Shown: positions 26,010-34,077 of the stretch, piece after piece
Layout: each line of letters begins with the position of its first letter
Position numbering within the stretch: position 1 is the first letter of the stretch
NCBI GenBank assembly: GCA_009691525.1
Contig: SICG01000019.1
Location: 1 to 41,326 of the forward strand
DNA length: 41,326 nucleotides
Direction: 5' to 3'
Source of the DNA: Candidatus Latescibacterota bacterium
GTDB taxonomy: Bacteria; Latescibacterota; UBA2968; UBA8231
The notes under the pieces: generated by a model
Databases searched by the model: none
What the model was told of the DNA's origin: nothing
The model's input: the letters and a program-made list of their open reading frames with translations, nothing else
Position numbers and translations under genes: made by a program

Positions 26010-26246
26010 TTAGCCTTTGAACAGAATCGTCAGCATGGTAGTGATCCAAGTGCCGATCACAAGCAGGATGAGCTGGCGGTGGTTTTGATCGACGCTGCCC
26101 TGCACCTGGCGCAAGGTCTGCTCGATGCTAGCGACGCGCTGGTTCATCTGCTCGAACAACCCCTCAAGGCGCGAGAGACGGTTTTAGATATCCTCCAGCC
26201 GGCCCTCAACCCGGTCCTCAATTGCGCGGAGATTTTCTTCTGCCAT
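26010..26246 (-). pseudogene. Small coiled-coil membrane protein interrupted by TAA
   Basis: Reading from ATG 26246, the frame encodes MAEENLRAIEDRVEGRLEDI, then a TAA stop at 26186-26184. It resumes in the same frame with NRLSRLEGLFEQMNQRVASI, EQTLRQVQGSVDQNHRQ, a single membrane segment LILLVIGTWITTMLTILF and KG-stop at 26010. Heptad pattern and membrane anchor continue smoothly across the stop. This is a 78-codon coiled-coil/tail-anchored protein with one nonsense codon, probably from a Lys, Gln or Glu codon. Small proteins of this layout are common in plasmid and accessory regions; no function is known. An internal Met could allow a shortened product. Confidence 0.6.
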
Positions 26247-26342
26247 CACCTCAGCTCTTGAGTTTTCGAGAACCTACCCAACTGCACCCTCGCGCAGTGA
26301 AAGCTATGCTGGGGATCATCCCTGACAACTCCCCATGCTGCG

Positions 26343-27320
26343 TTAGCCCCCACCCCGCCACTCATCCCCCCACTCCGCCTTTCTCGCTTCCTTCCACCCG
26401 GCCTTGTTGCTGCGCGTCACCGTCACGGTCTGTAGACCCGTCGGGGTACACAGTTGCAATTCAGTGTGGCCGGCATGGCGCAGCGGGTGGCGCAGGATGC
26501 GGGCCGGAGCGGGCTGCAGCGGATGTCTGGCCACCGCCACATACGAGAACTTCTCGTCCTCATAGCCGAGGGCGACCTCCTTGAGGCGCTGGTGCAGCCG
26601 CGAGCGCTCCAGGCGCTGCGAGAAATGGCACCAGTCCCCCGCCGGCAAGGGACAGTCCTCGTGGTGCGGACAGGGGGCGATCAGGTGAGCCCCAACGGCG
26701 ATCAGCTCATCGCGCAGCCGGCGGATCAGCGCAAACCCCCGCACCGTGCCCGGCTCCACCACCAGCAGCACCTGCGAGGTCGCTGCCCAGGCCGCCCGCA
26801 GCACGGCGCTGGCGGCCTCCTCCCCCAACTCCCCCAGCGCATAAGAGCTGACCACTAGATCGCAAGGTGTAAATGCGGTCAGCCCGCGCAGATCCCCCTG
26901 CACCCAGCGGGCCTGTTCCAGCAACGCGTGTTCCCCAGTCTGTGCCAGCGCTTTGCCCAGCGCGATCAACCCAGTGTCCGCTTCGATCAGGGTGGCCGCC
27001 TCCAACCCGGCAAAGATCTCCGTGGCGGCCCAGCCGACCGTGCCCGGGCCAGCGCCCAGATCCAGCAGGCTGGTCAGCGGCCTCTCAGGCAACAGGCGGC
27101 GCACGGCCGCCAACACCGCACGCACCGCTGCAAAGGTGGCCGGCAGGCGCACGGCCGCGTACGCGAGCCGATGAAGTTCAGTGGTGAGGAAAGCCCCACT
27201 GCCCAAGTGCCCGGTGCGGTACGCCTCGGAAAGTTCCGCAGCCGCCTGGCTCAGGGCCTTGGATGGGTGCCGACCCGTCTCCTGCTCAATGGCGCGCTGC
27301 AGTTGCGGGGGAAGGGGCAT
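26343..27320 (-). CDS. Rsm22-like methyltransferase (ribosomal small-subunit family)
   Basis: A 325-residue SAM-dependent methyltransferase-fold protein. LLDLGAGPGTVGWAA is the SAM-binding motif I, followed by ATLIEADTGLIALGKAL and DLVVSSYALGELGE. The Cys/His cluster CPHHEDCPL...DWCHFSQR matches the metal or Fe-S site of Rsm22/METTL17-type proteins (PF09243), which bind the small ribosomal subunit. The C-terminal tail is basic (SNKAGWKEARKAEWGDEW). ATG 27320 is used because the helical N-terminus (LPPQLQRAIEQETGRHPS) is typical; the Shine-Dalgarno site is weak. Family assignment is good; catalytic activity in bacteria is unproven. Confidence 0.82.
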   Translation of the reverse strand: MPLPPQLQRAIEQETGRHPSKALSQAAAELSEAYRTGHLGSGAFLTTELHRLAYAAVRLPATFAAVRAVLAAVRRLLPERPLTSLLDLGAGPGTVGWAATEIFAGLEAATLIEADTGLIALGKALAQTGEHALLEQARWVQGDLRGLTAFTPCDLVVSSYALGELGEEAASAVLRAAWAATSQVLLVVEPGTVRGFALIRRLRDELIAVGAHLIAPCPHHEDCPLPAGDWCHFSQRLERSRLHQRLKEVALGYEDEKFSYVAVARHPLQPAPARILRHPLRHAGHTELQLCTPTGLQTVTVTRSNKAGWKEARKAEWGDEWRGGG

Positions 27321-27365
27321 GGGAAACCTTTGGCGAGGGCGGGAAAGGGGCGAGGGGTTTTCCGC

Positions 27366-28081
27366 TCAACCCGCCAGCAACCCCCCATCCACCGGCAAGG
27401 CCACTCCGGTGATATTGCCGGCCGCTACAGAGCTGAGGAAAACTGCCGCCCGCCCGATCTCCTCGGGTGTGGAGCAGCGCAGCGTGGGACTGTGATGAGC
27501 CCGGCCGTGGGCCCAGGGTGGGATCGAAGGGAGGCGATAGCTCGCCGAAAACGTGGTCCGTGTCCATAAAACCGGGCAGGATGACGTTGCAGCGGATCTG
27601 GTGTTTGCCCAACTCCACCGCCATGCTCTGGTTCAGACGCAGGATGGCTGCCTTGGCGACGCCGTAGCAGGTGTCGGTGGCCCAGACCACCTGGGCGTGG
27701 ACCGAAGAGATGCTGACAATGCTGCCGCCCCGCTGCTGGTCGACCATGCGCCGGGCGGCCTCCTGGCTGCACAGGAAGTACCCCTTCAGACAAACCCCCA
27801 GAGTGCGGTCGAATTCCTCTTCGTCGATGCCCAGGAAAGATTGGTGGCGGGCGTAGAAGGGGTTGTTCACCAGGATGTCGATGCCGCCAAAATGCTCGAC
27901 AAAGCCGGCAAACATCCCCCTCACCTGCACGCTGGAGGTGATGTCCGCCGCAAAGAAAGCGCTCTGACGGCCCTGTGCTTCGATGAGCCGCAGTGTCTCC
28001 TGGGCGTCCTCGTCCTCTCAGATCGTTGATGCCCACGTCGCAGCCGGCCTCGGCCAGGGCCTTCTTACCCGCCAGTACCAT
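27366..28081 (-). pseudogene. Short-chain dehydrogenase, two frameshifts and missing Rossmann glycine motif
   Basis: Three frames read in succession give one SDR: MVLAGKKALAEAGCDVGIND, then DAQETLRLIEAQGRQSAFFA...DILVNN...SIVSISSVHAQ...CYGVAKAAI...ILPGFMDTDHVFG, and finally STPEEIGRAAVFLSSVAAGN followed by PVDGGLLAG-stop. The catalytic Ser and YxxxK are present. The shifts lie near 28015 and about 27515; both move +1, and the span is two bases over whole codons. The TGxxxGxG cofactor loop expected after 'MVLAGK' is absent, a loss of roughly 18 residues that cannot be a base-call error. The gene starts 14 bases after gatB. Confidence 0.75.
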
Positions 28082-28095
28082 GGCTTTCCTCCTCT

Positions 28096-29523
28096 TCAGC
28101 CGGCCAGTTGCCGGCGCAACAACTCCTCGACCAGGGCCGGATTGGCCTTGCCGCGGGTGGCCTTCATCACCTGGCCGATGAGAAATTTGATGGCCTTGTC
28201 GTTGCCGGCCCGGATCTTCTCCACCGCGTCCGGGCTGGCCGCCAGCACCTCGGCCACCGCCTGCTCCAAGGCCCCGATGTCGGAGATCTGGCCCAACCCC
28301 CGGGCGGCGACGATCTGGGCCGGCGAACCGCCCTCGGCCCACAACAAGCCAAAGACCTCCTTGGCCGCCGGCTGGTTGATGGCCCCAGATCTGACCAGCC
28401 CGATCAACTCGGCCAGGGCCTGCGGCTGCACCTTGACCGCGCTCATCTGGACCCCGTCCTCCTTGAGCCGGCGGAAGAGTTCCACCGTCACCCAATTGCT
28501 CACCAGTTTCGGGTCGGCCTGGGCAGCGGCGGCCTCAAAATAGCCCGCCACCTCCTGGTCATCCACCAGCACTCCAATGTCCTGGGCGCTCAGTCCGTAG
28601 CGGGCGGCGAAACGGGCGGCCTTGGCCTGGGGTAGTTCGGGCAAGAGGCCGCGCACCCGATCTGTCCAAGTCTCGTCCACCACCACCGGCAGCAGATCTG
28701 GCTCGGGGAAATAGCGGTAATCCTCGGAGGTCTCCTTGCTGCGCTGCTCGCGGGTGAGACCCGCCGCCTCGTCCCAGCCCATGGTCACCTGGCGCACCTG
28801 GCCGCCCTCTTCGAGCAACTTCACCTGCCGCTCGGTCTCGTAGGTAATGGCGTTGCGCACGGCGCGGAAGGAGTTGAGGTTTTTGACCTCCACCTTGGTA
28901 CCGTATGCGCTCGCCCCGGCGAGCCGCACCGAGATATTGGCCTCGCAGCGCATGGCCCCCTTCTCCATATCCCCGGAGGAGGCCCCCAGGTACCGCACCA
29001 CCTGGCGGATGGCCAGGAGGTACGCATAGGCCTCTTCTGCCGAACGCAGGGAGGAGTCGGAGACGATCTCCATCAGCGGCACCCCGGCGCGGTTGTAATC
29101 CACCAGGCTAGCAGCGCCCTGATGGACCAGCTTGCCGGTGTCCTCCTCCAGATGTACCCGCTCGATGCCGATGCGCTTGCCCTCCACCTCCACCCAGCCA
29201 GCCGTACACAGAGGCAACTCGTACTGGGAGATCTGGTAGCCCTTGGGCAGATCGGGATAGGTGTAGTTCTTGCGGGCAAAGACACTGCGGTGTTGCACGG
29301 CGCAGTTGAGCGCGATGCCGGTCATCGCCGTCAACTCCACGGCCCGCCCGTTGATCACCGGCAGGGCCCCGGGCTGGGCCGTACATACCGGGCAGATGTG
29401 GCGGTTGGCCTCCACCTGAAAGTGGTGGGCCGGGCAGCGGCAGAACATCTTGGAGGCGGTTTGCAGCTCCACATGTACTTCCATGCCGATGACGGTCTCG
29501 TACCCGCCGGCCACCGCGCTCAC
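28096..29523 (-). CDS. gatB: Asp-tRNA(Asn)/Glu-tRNA(Gln) amidotransferase subunit B
   Basis: A 475-residue, full-length GatB. It opens [20 protein letters not shown] and has the Zn cysteines CRC and CPVC within the first 50 residues. Further marks are [65 protein letters not shown] and the [18 protein letters not shown] segment. The helical YqeY-like tail ends [19 protein letters not shown]. GatB phosphorylates misacylated Glu-tRNA(Gln)/Asp-tRNA(Asn) and transfers the amide with GatA/GatC, which are not in the window. Its ATG overlaps the stop of a sugar oxidoreductase gene by four bases. Confidence 0.97.
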   Translation of the reverse strand: MSAVAGGYETVIGMEVHVELQTASKMFCRCPAHHFQVEANRHICPVCTAQPGALPVINGRAVELTAMTGIALNCAVQHRSVFARKNYTYPDLPKGYQISQYELPLCTAGWVEVEGKRIGIERVHLEEDTGKLVHQGAASLVDYNRAGVPLMEIVSDSSLRSAEEAYAYLLAIRQVVRYLGASSGDMEKGAMRCEANISVRLAGASAYGTKVEVKNLNSFRAVRNAITYETERQVKLLEEGGQVRQVTMGWDEAAGLTREQRSKETSEDYRYFPEPDLLPVVVDETWTDRVRGLLPELPQAKAARFAARYGLSAQDIGVLVDDQEVAGYFEAAAAQADPKLVSNWVTVELFRRLKEDGVQMSAVKVQPQALAELIGLVRSGAINQPAAKEVFGLLWAEGGSPAQIVAARGLGQISDIGALEQAVAEVLAASPDAVEKIRAGNDKAIKFLIGQVMKATRGKANPALVEELLRRQLAG

Positions 29524-30536
29524 TCGATCACCACGTCCCGCCCGCTCTCACTGGAGCGGTACGCCCCGTCGATCACCTGGACCACGGCCAGGCCCCGGGC
29601 CGGGGTGGTTTCGGGTTGCTGGCCGGCACTCACCCGCCGGATGAAGTGCTCCTGGATCGAGGCCTCGGGCGTGTAGGGTAGTTGGATGTCCACCGGCGTG
29701 ACCTCGGTGAGGGTGTCACCATCGGCGCCCAACAGGGTCAGACGTTTGCCCTGGGCAGCATTCAGGTCGAGCATGGCCCCGCCCTGGGTGCCCATCACCA
29801 CCAGCCCGACGCCCGGCTTGGTAAAGGAAGCCCAGGTGGACTCTAGGTAGATGGTTGCCCCGCCCTGCATACGCACCAGCACCACGCCAAAATCATCGAC
29901 GTCGGTGTCGGTCATCAGCGCGGTGCGGGTCACGCCGCTCACCTGTCGCGGGACGTAGTCGCCGGCCAGCCACATGGCCAGATCGAGCAGGTGCGGCCCC
30001 ATGTCCATCAGCGCCGCACCACCCGAAACGGCCTTCTGGGTGAACCAGGTCTTATGCCCACGCGGAAAGGTGCGGCGCCGCAGGGTGTAGGCCCGCACAT
30101 AGTAGATCTCGCCCAGCCGGCCCGCGTCGATCAGATGTTTGAGGTACCACGAATCCGGGCCGACAATCCAGCGGTAGTTCATAGAAACACCCAGGGTGCG
30201 GCCAGTGGCCTCGGCGGCCTCCTTCATCGAGCGCGCTTCGGCCGGGGTGCGGGCCATGGGTTTTTCCACCAGCACGTTTTTGCCGGCCTGCAAAGCCTCG
30301 ATGACCACCGGGGCGTGCAGATGGTTGGGCAGACACACGCTCACCGCCTCCAGCTCGGGCAGGGCCAGCAGGTCGTGGTAATCGGTGAAGATGCGGCCGA
30401 TCCCGTATTCGGCGGCGCTGGACTTGAGTCGGGCCTCGTCCAGGTCGGCGATTCCAACAATTTCCGCCTGGTCGAAGGCGCGGTACGCCTGCAGGTGGGC
30501 CCGCCCCATGCCCAGGCCAATCACTCCGACCTTCAT
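29520..30536 (-). CDS. Gfo/Idh/MocA-family oxidoreductase
   Basis: A 338-residue NAD(P)-dependent oxidoreductase. The Rossmann start is [20 protein letters not shown], then [28 protein letters not shown] and [16 protein letters not shown], containing the conserved Asp/His of the active site. It overlaps the VOC gene upstream and gatB downstream by four bases each (ATGA junctions), so the three are translated as a coupled unit. It is more distant from the tandem pair at 9.5-11.6 kb than those are from each other. The substrate is probably a sugar or inositol derivative. Confidence 0.9.
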   Translation of the reverse strand: MKVGVIGLGMGRAHLQAYRAFDQAEIVGIADLDEARLKSSAAEYGIGRIFTDYHDLLALPELEAVSVCLPNHLHAPVVIEALQAGKNVLVEKPMARTPAEARSMKEAAEATGRTLGVSMNYRWIVGPDSWYLKHLIDAGRLGEIYYVRAYTLRRRTFPRGHKTWFTQKAVSGGAALMDMGPHLLDLAMWLAGDYVPRQVSGVTRTALMTDTDVDDFGVVLVRMQGGATIYLESTWASFTKPGVGLVVMGTQGGAMLDLNAAQGKRLTLLGADGDTLTEVTPVDIQLPYTPEASIQEHFIRRVSAGQQPETTPARGLAVVQVIDGAYRSSESGRDVVIE

Positions 30537-30907
30537 ATCTTCTCCATCAGCTCGATCTTGATATTGTCGGGGCCGCTGACAAAGGCGATGCGCATGCCGG
30601 TGTCCAGTTTGGTGGGGCCGAACCAGATATTGGCCCCTTCTTTCTGAATGGTGGCGATGGTATCGTCGAAGTTGTCGGTCATCAACCCGACATGGTCCAG
30701 ACCCTGGTAGCGGCCCAAAGCGTTGTCGGTGCAGGGGCGGTTGGTGACCATGATCGCCACATCTCCCACGTGCACCTTGACCCAGGTGGCCCCGCCCCGC
30801 TCGAAGGGCGGCTCGCTGGTGGCGCCGAAGATCTTCTGGTAGAAAGCAACACTGGCGTCCACGTCGCGGGTTTCGTGGTGGAGATGGTTGAGCTGATAGT
30901 TGGGCAT
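30533..30907 (-). CDS. VOC-family (glyoxalase/dioxygenase fold) protein
   Basis: A 124-residue single-module vicinal-oxygen-chelate protein. It shows paired beta-alpha-beta-beta-beta units: LNHLHHETRDVDASVAFYQK, then LDHVGLMTDNFDDTIATI, with the metal-type His near each start and Glu in IKIELMEKI at the end. A GAGGAGAG site precedes the ATG. Family members are glyoxalases, isomerases, dioxygenases and resistance proteins. Coupling to a Gfo/Idh gene suggests an isomerase or epimerase step on a sugar derivative, which is inference. Confidence 0.85.
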   Translation of the reverse strand: MPNYQLNHLHHETRDVDASVAFYQKIFGATSEPPFERGGATWVKVHVGDVAIMVTNRPCTDNALGRYQGLDHVGLMTDNFDDTIATIQKEGANIWFGPTKLDTGMRIAFVSGPDNIKIELMEKI

Positions 30908-30926
30908 TATACTCTCCTCAGGTGAA

Positions 30927-30956
30927 GGTAGGGGCGCATCGCGATGCGCCCCTACC
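30927..30956. repeat. 30-bp perfect palindrome between two reverse genes
   Basis: The arm GGTAGGGGCGCATCG (30927-30941) is followed at once by its exact reverse complement (30942-30956). It spans the TAG stop of the upstream Gfo/Idh gene and lies about 20 bases before the VOC start. On the + strand it is followed by CGGGTTTTTT, but no transcript on that strand is expected to end here. In the direction of actual transcription no T run follows. It resembles the dispersed GTAGGGGCG...CGCCCCTAC palindromes of many environmental genomes, a REP-like element; a partial terminator or mRNA-stabilising role is possible. Confidence 0.8.
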
Positions 30957-32094
30957 CGGGTTTTTTGCGGTACGCAGCGTACTTGGGATGGCTGAGCAGT
31001 TCGCCCAGTTCGACCTTTTCCCCGCCCAGTTGGTCGGAGACATTGGCCCCCAGCACCGCGCTGTGGCTGTTCATGCTGGAGGCAAAGGTGTTGAGCAGCG
31101 CCGAGGAATCGCCGGCCAGCGCCGCTTCGACAAAGGCCTGGCCGATGGCCAGGGTGGTGTCGCCGCGCGGACCCGCCGGCAGCGGGTGGCGCAGGGCAGC
31201 GGCATCCACCTTGCCGGGGGGCGGATAGGGCCCATCGTAGTAATAGGCCACCGGGCCCTCGGCCTCGATCTTGAGGTGGCCGTAGTCCCAGGCAATGTCC
31301 TGGTAACCGTCCCCCCAGAAGGTCCGGCGCAGCCGGGTCAGATTGAGCGTGGCCACTGCGCCCGATTCAAAGCCAAAGGTCACCGCGTACCCGCAGGGAT
31401 TGTCACCCCCGTCGACGATATCCTCGGGGGCACGCAGGATATAGCTGGCCCGCACCCACACCACCTCTCCGGCCCAGAAGCGCATCAGATCGAGGGGATG
31501 GATGCCGGCCTCGACCACCGTGGAACCGGACCAGGCAAAATTGGCGGCCCACACCCGGTTGGCCGGCCCGCCCAGTTCCTCGGTGCGGGTGTGTTTGACC
31601 GAGTGGGATTCGAGGGTGCCGTTGGTCACCTGGGTGAGCATCACCAACCGCTTATCTCGGAGAAAATCGCGGACGGCCAGATGCCAGCCATCGTGGCGCT
31701 GCTGGAAGCCCACCGTGCCCACCACCCCGGTCCGGCGGATGGCCCGGTCCATTTCTAGCGCCTCGTCGAGGAAAAGGCTCACCGGCTTTTCGGCAAAGAT
31801 GTGTAGGCCCTGCTCGGCGGCACGGATCAGTTCGCCCTGGTGCCGGCCAGGGGGGATGCAGAAGTACACCGCGTCCAGGCCGACCGCCAGCAACTGCTCA
31901 AAACGATGACAAATCTGCACCCCGGACAGCGAAAAGCCGGCGGCGAAGCGCCGCAGTTTTTCCTCGGTCAGATTCTCGGGAAAGGGATCGCAAAGGGCCA
32001 CCACCTGGGCCTGGGGGATGTGCCACAGCGCATCCAGATGTTGCAGACCCCGCTGCCCCAGGCCGACGATACCCACCCTTAGTTTGGCTGCCAC
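30952..32094 (-). CDS. Gfo/Idh/MocA-family oxidoreductase, GTG start
   Basis: GTG 32094 is chosen: GGAGGTGG lies just upstream and the protein then opens VAAKLRVGIVGLGQRGLQHL, a proper Rossmann start. A longer frame upstream adds unrelated residues. The 380-residue enzyme shows AEKPVSLFLDEALEMDRAI, VGFQQRHDGWH and EAGIHPLDLMRFWAGE, containing the conserved His. It is longer than the other Gfo proteins here, with a distinct C-terminal end (HPKYAAYRKKPG). It leads the reverse block running to 26 kb; a perfect palindrome separates it from the VOC gene. The substrate is unknown. Confidence 0.9.
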   Translation of the reverse strand: MAAKLRVGIVGLGQRGLQHLDALWHIPQAQVVALCDPFPENLTEEKLRRFAAGFSLSGVQICHRFEQLLAVGLDAVYFCIPPGRHQGELIRAAEQGLHIFAEKPVSLFLDEALEMDRAIRRTGVVGTVGFQQRHDGWHLAVRDFLRDKRLVMLTQVTNGTLESHSVKHTRTEELGGPANRVWAANFAWSGSTVVEAGIHPLDLMRFWAGEVVWVRASYILRAPEDIVDGGDNPCGYAVTFGFESGAVATLNLTRLRRTFWGDGYQDIAWDYGHLKIEAEGPVAYYYDGPYPPPGKVDAAALRHPLPAGPRGDTTLAIGQAFVEAALAGDSSALLNTFASSMNSHSAVLGANVSDQLGGEKVELGELLSHPKYAAYRKKPG

Positions 32095-32170
32095 AGTTCC
32101 ACCTCCGCGTCTAGACCTGGCTGAAAATTCCAAAAAAAAGTGTTCTGTCAATAGACGAATGCGCCGATAT

Positions 32171-32199
32171 TTGCCTTGGGAGGAAGTGCTGCTTAAAAT
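32171..32199 (+). promoter_or_regulatory. Possible promoter for the cNMP-binding gene
   Basis: TTGCCT (32171-32176), a 17-base spacer and TAAAAT (32194-32199, five of six) lie 30 bases before the ATG at 32229. The -35 is weak, as in activator-dependent promoters. Confidence 0.4.
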
Positions 32200-32228
32200 A
32201 GCCGCCGCCACTGCCCTGGAGATCTTTC

Positions 32229-32786
32229 ATGGAAGCAAGCGCCGAGGAGTGGGAAGATCCCGAATGGGCCAACCTGTTCCGCCAGGAAGCCCAGGCCCAA
32301 CTCCCCCTCGAAGCGATCCTGGCCGGCGTCCCGGTCTTCAGCACCCTCACGCCCAGGGAGCTATGGACCCTGGCGCGCATCGTACACCCGCGCCGTTTTG
32401 TGACCGGCGAAACCATCATCCGCCGCGGCGCCGAGCAGTCGGGCTTCTACCTGGTCCGCTCGGGCAGCGTGCAGATCCTGCGCCTCAACACCAACGGTGC
32501 GCCTCAGGTGGTGGGCGCCCTGGGGCCGGGCGAACTGCTGGGCGAATTCGCCCTGGTCGATGGTTCTCCCCGCACCTCCACCGTGGTGGCGGCCGAACCC
32601 AGCGAGCTGATCGGCTTCTTCAAGCCCGATCTGATGGACCTCATGGTCACCAACCCCGGCCTGGGCTGCAAGATCCTCCTCAACCTGGCCGAACAGATGG
32701 GCCAGACCCTGACCAAAGACTACCAGACCCTCGTGGAGCTGGGCTACGACTTCCTGCAGGACGAGGAAGGGATGACCGCCAGATGA
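32229..32786 (+). CDS. Cyclic-nucleotide-binding domain protein
   Basis: A 185-residue protein consisting mainly of one cNMP-binding/CRP-type sensor domain. FSTLTPRELWTLARIVHPRR and FVTGETIIRRGAEQSGFYLV lead to the phosphate-binding cassette GELLGEFALVDGSPRTSTV; the usual Arg-Thr/Ser pair of ligand binders appears as R-T. A helical tail (CKILLNLAEQMGQTLTKDYQ) follows instead of a DNA-binding helix-turn-helix, so it is a sensor or scaffold rather than a CRP-type regulator. The next gene overlaps by four bases (ATGA), implying a partner. Confidence 0.87.
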   Translation: MEASAEEWEDPEWANLFRQEAQAQLPLEAILAGVPVFSTLTPRELWTLARIVHPRRFVTGETIIRRGAEQSGFYLVRSGSVQILRLNTNGAPQVVGALGPGELLGEFALVDGSPRTSTVVAAEPSELIGFFKPDLMDLMVTNPGLGCKILLNLAEQMGQTLTKDYQTLVELGYDFLQDEEGMTAR

Positions 32787-33142
32787 GCCCAAAAAAGAAA
32801 AAAGCCAAACCTTCGCTGCTGGCCCGCCTCTTCGGCGCCAAGGGCAAGGCCAAGCCGGCTGCCAAAAAATCCGCCGAAACCCGGGAAAAGGCAGCCCCCG
32901 AAAAAGCTGCCCCACCCAAACCGCCGCGCCCCACCCCCCTGGACCGCTCCATCTCCGAGATTAAAACCATGGTCCGCATCGGCCAGAACAACCCGGCCCG
33001 GCTGGCCACTATCCTGGGCAACATGCTCAATACCGAGAAAGCCAAAAAAGACCAGGCCGACGAGAACTTCCAGAAACTGATCCGGGACATCCTCGCCCGC
33101 CAGCAGCAGCAAGAAGAACAAGATCCCCCGCCTTCAGCCTAG
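32783..33142 (+). CDS. Small basic protein coupled to the cNMP sensor
   Basis: A 119-residue protein whose ATG overlaps the cNMP gene stop. The first half is Lys/Ala/Pro-rich and disordered (MSPKKKKAKPSLLARLFGAK...). The second half is helical (SISEIKTMVRIGQNNPARLA, TILGNMLNTEKAKKD), faintly recalling the 'NPe.vA.ilr.wl' end of flagellar FliF, a resemblance too weak to assign. The gene runs nine bases into the convergent isomerase-like gene. It probably acts with the cNMP sensor; its role is unknown. Confidence 0.7.
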   Translation: MSPKKKKAKPSLLARLFGAKGKAKPAAKKSAETREKAAPEKAAPPKPPRPTPLDRSISEIKTMVRIGQNNPARLATILGNMLNTEKAKKDQADENFQKLIRDILARQQQQEEQDPPPSA

Positions 33143-33955
33143 CGCCGCCTGGATACCGCGCAAATACGCCAGACTCGCCGCAGCGATGGTGCGCGGATCG
33201 GGCTTGAAGTCGAAGACCTCCACCGAGACATAGCGCTCGTATTTCAACTCCTGCAAGGTTTGCAGCACCCCGACAAAATCACTCTGCCCGAAACCGGGAC
33301 CCCGCTTGTTGGCGTCGTTGACGTGGACGTGATATAGGTGCGGCCCCGCATCGCGCAAGAGCTGGGGCACTGGCACCGCTTCGCTGGAACCGCTGCACAC
33401 GTCCACCATGGTCTGAAAGTGGGGGTGACCGATCTGGGCCACCAACTGGCGGGCCTGGGCCACGGTGGTGATGAAGTTGGTCTGGTCCGGGCTCAGGGGT
33501 TCGAAACACAGGTACACCCCGCACCCCTCTGCCGTCTTCAGGCAGGACTCGAATACCACCCGAGTCCGCTCCCAGGCCTGCTGAAAGTCCCAGCCCTCCT
33601 GCACGTTGCGCTGCTTGGGCGAGCCGATGATCATCACCTGCCCCCCCAGGTCCCCACAGCAGCGGATCAGCGCTTCAAAATAATCGCGCGTCTTCTTGCG
33701 GATGCCTTCGTCTGGGTGGTTGATGTACAGCCCGGTGGGGCTGACCAACAGCCAGTGTAACCCGACGATCTCCACCCCGGCGGCCTCGGCAGCCCGGCGG
33801 ATCTCGCCACGGCGCGCCGTGGAGATCTCCTCCACCGAGGGGGCTAGGGTAAAGGGGGCGATCTCCACGCCCTGATAGCCCACTTCGGCGGCATAGGCAA
33901 AGACCTCCTCGATGGGCCAGTGCTCAAAGTATTCGTTGCAGGTGGCGAATTTCAT
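33134..33955 (-). CDS. Sugar phosphate isomerase/epimerase (xylose isomerase-like TIM barrel)
   Basis: ATG 33955 is chosen because GGAGGGA precedes it and MKFATCNEYFEHWPIEEVFA is a typical family start. The 273-residue protein has the AP-endonuclease-2 TIM-barrel pattern: VGYQGVEIAPFT, EIVGLHWLLVSP, YLCFEPLSPDQTNFI (metal Glu), TMVDVCSGSS, YHVHVNDANKRGPG and YVSVEVFDF (metal Glu). These motifs supply the Glu/Asp/His metal site of sugar isomerases and epimerases. It converges with the preceding forward gene (nine-base overlap). It probably acts with the Gfo/Idh enzymes in sugar catabolism. Confidence 0.88.
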   Translation of the reverse strand: MKFATCNEYFEHWPIEEVFAYAAEVGYQGVEIAPFTLAPSVEEISTARRGEIRRAAEAAGVEIVGLHWLLVSPTGLYINHPDEGIRKKTRDYFEALIRCCGDLGGQVMIIGSPKQRNVQEGWDFQQAWERTRVVFESCLKTAEGCGVYLCFEPLSPDQTNFITTVAQARQLVAQIGHPHFQTMVDVCSGSSEAVPVPQLLRDAGPHLYHVHVNDANKRGPGFGQSDFVGVLQTLQELKYERYVSVEVFDFKPDPRTIAAASLAYLRGIQAALG

Positions 33956-34077
33956 CGTCTTCCCTCCGTCGCAAAACAGCCGGATCGAAATTAACCATGT
34001 CACCTCCCCCACGCCAGTTGGGTGCTTTCTGAGCCACCCTGGCCCGCGCCTCCAGAGAGAGACAGCCGGCACGCTCC

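Noticed and set aside
32123-32151. Reverse promoter for the 30952-32094 gene (perfect TTGACA at 32151-32146)
   Set aside because: No acceptable -10 is found at 16-18 bases; the best hexamers match at only about three positions.
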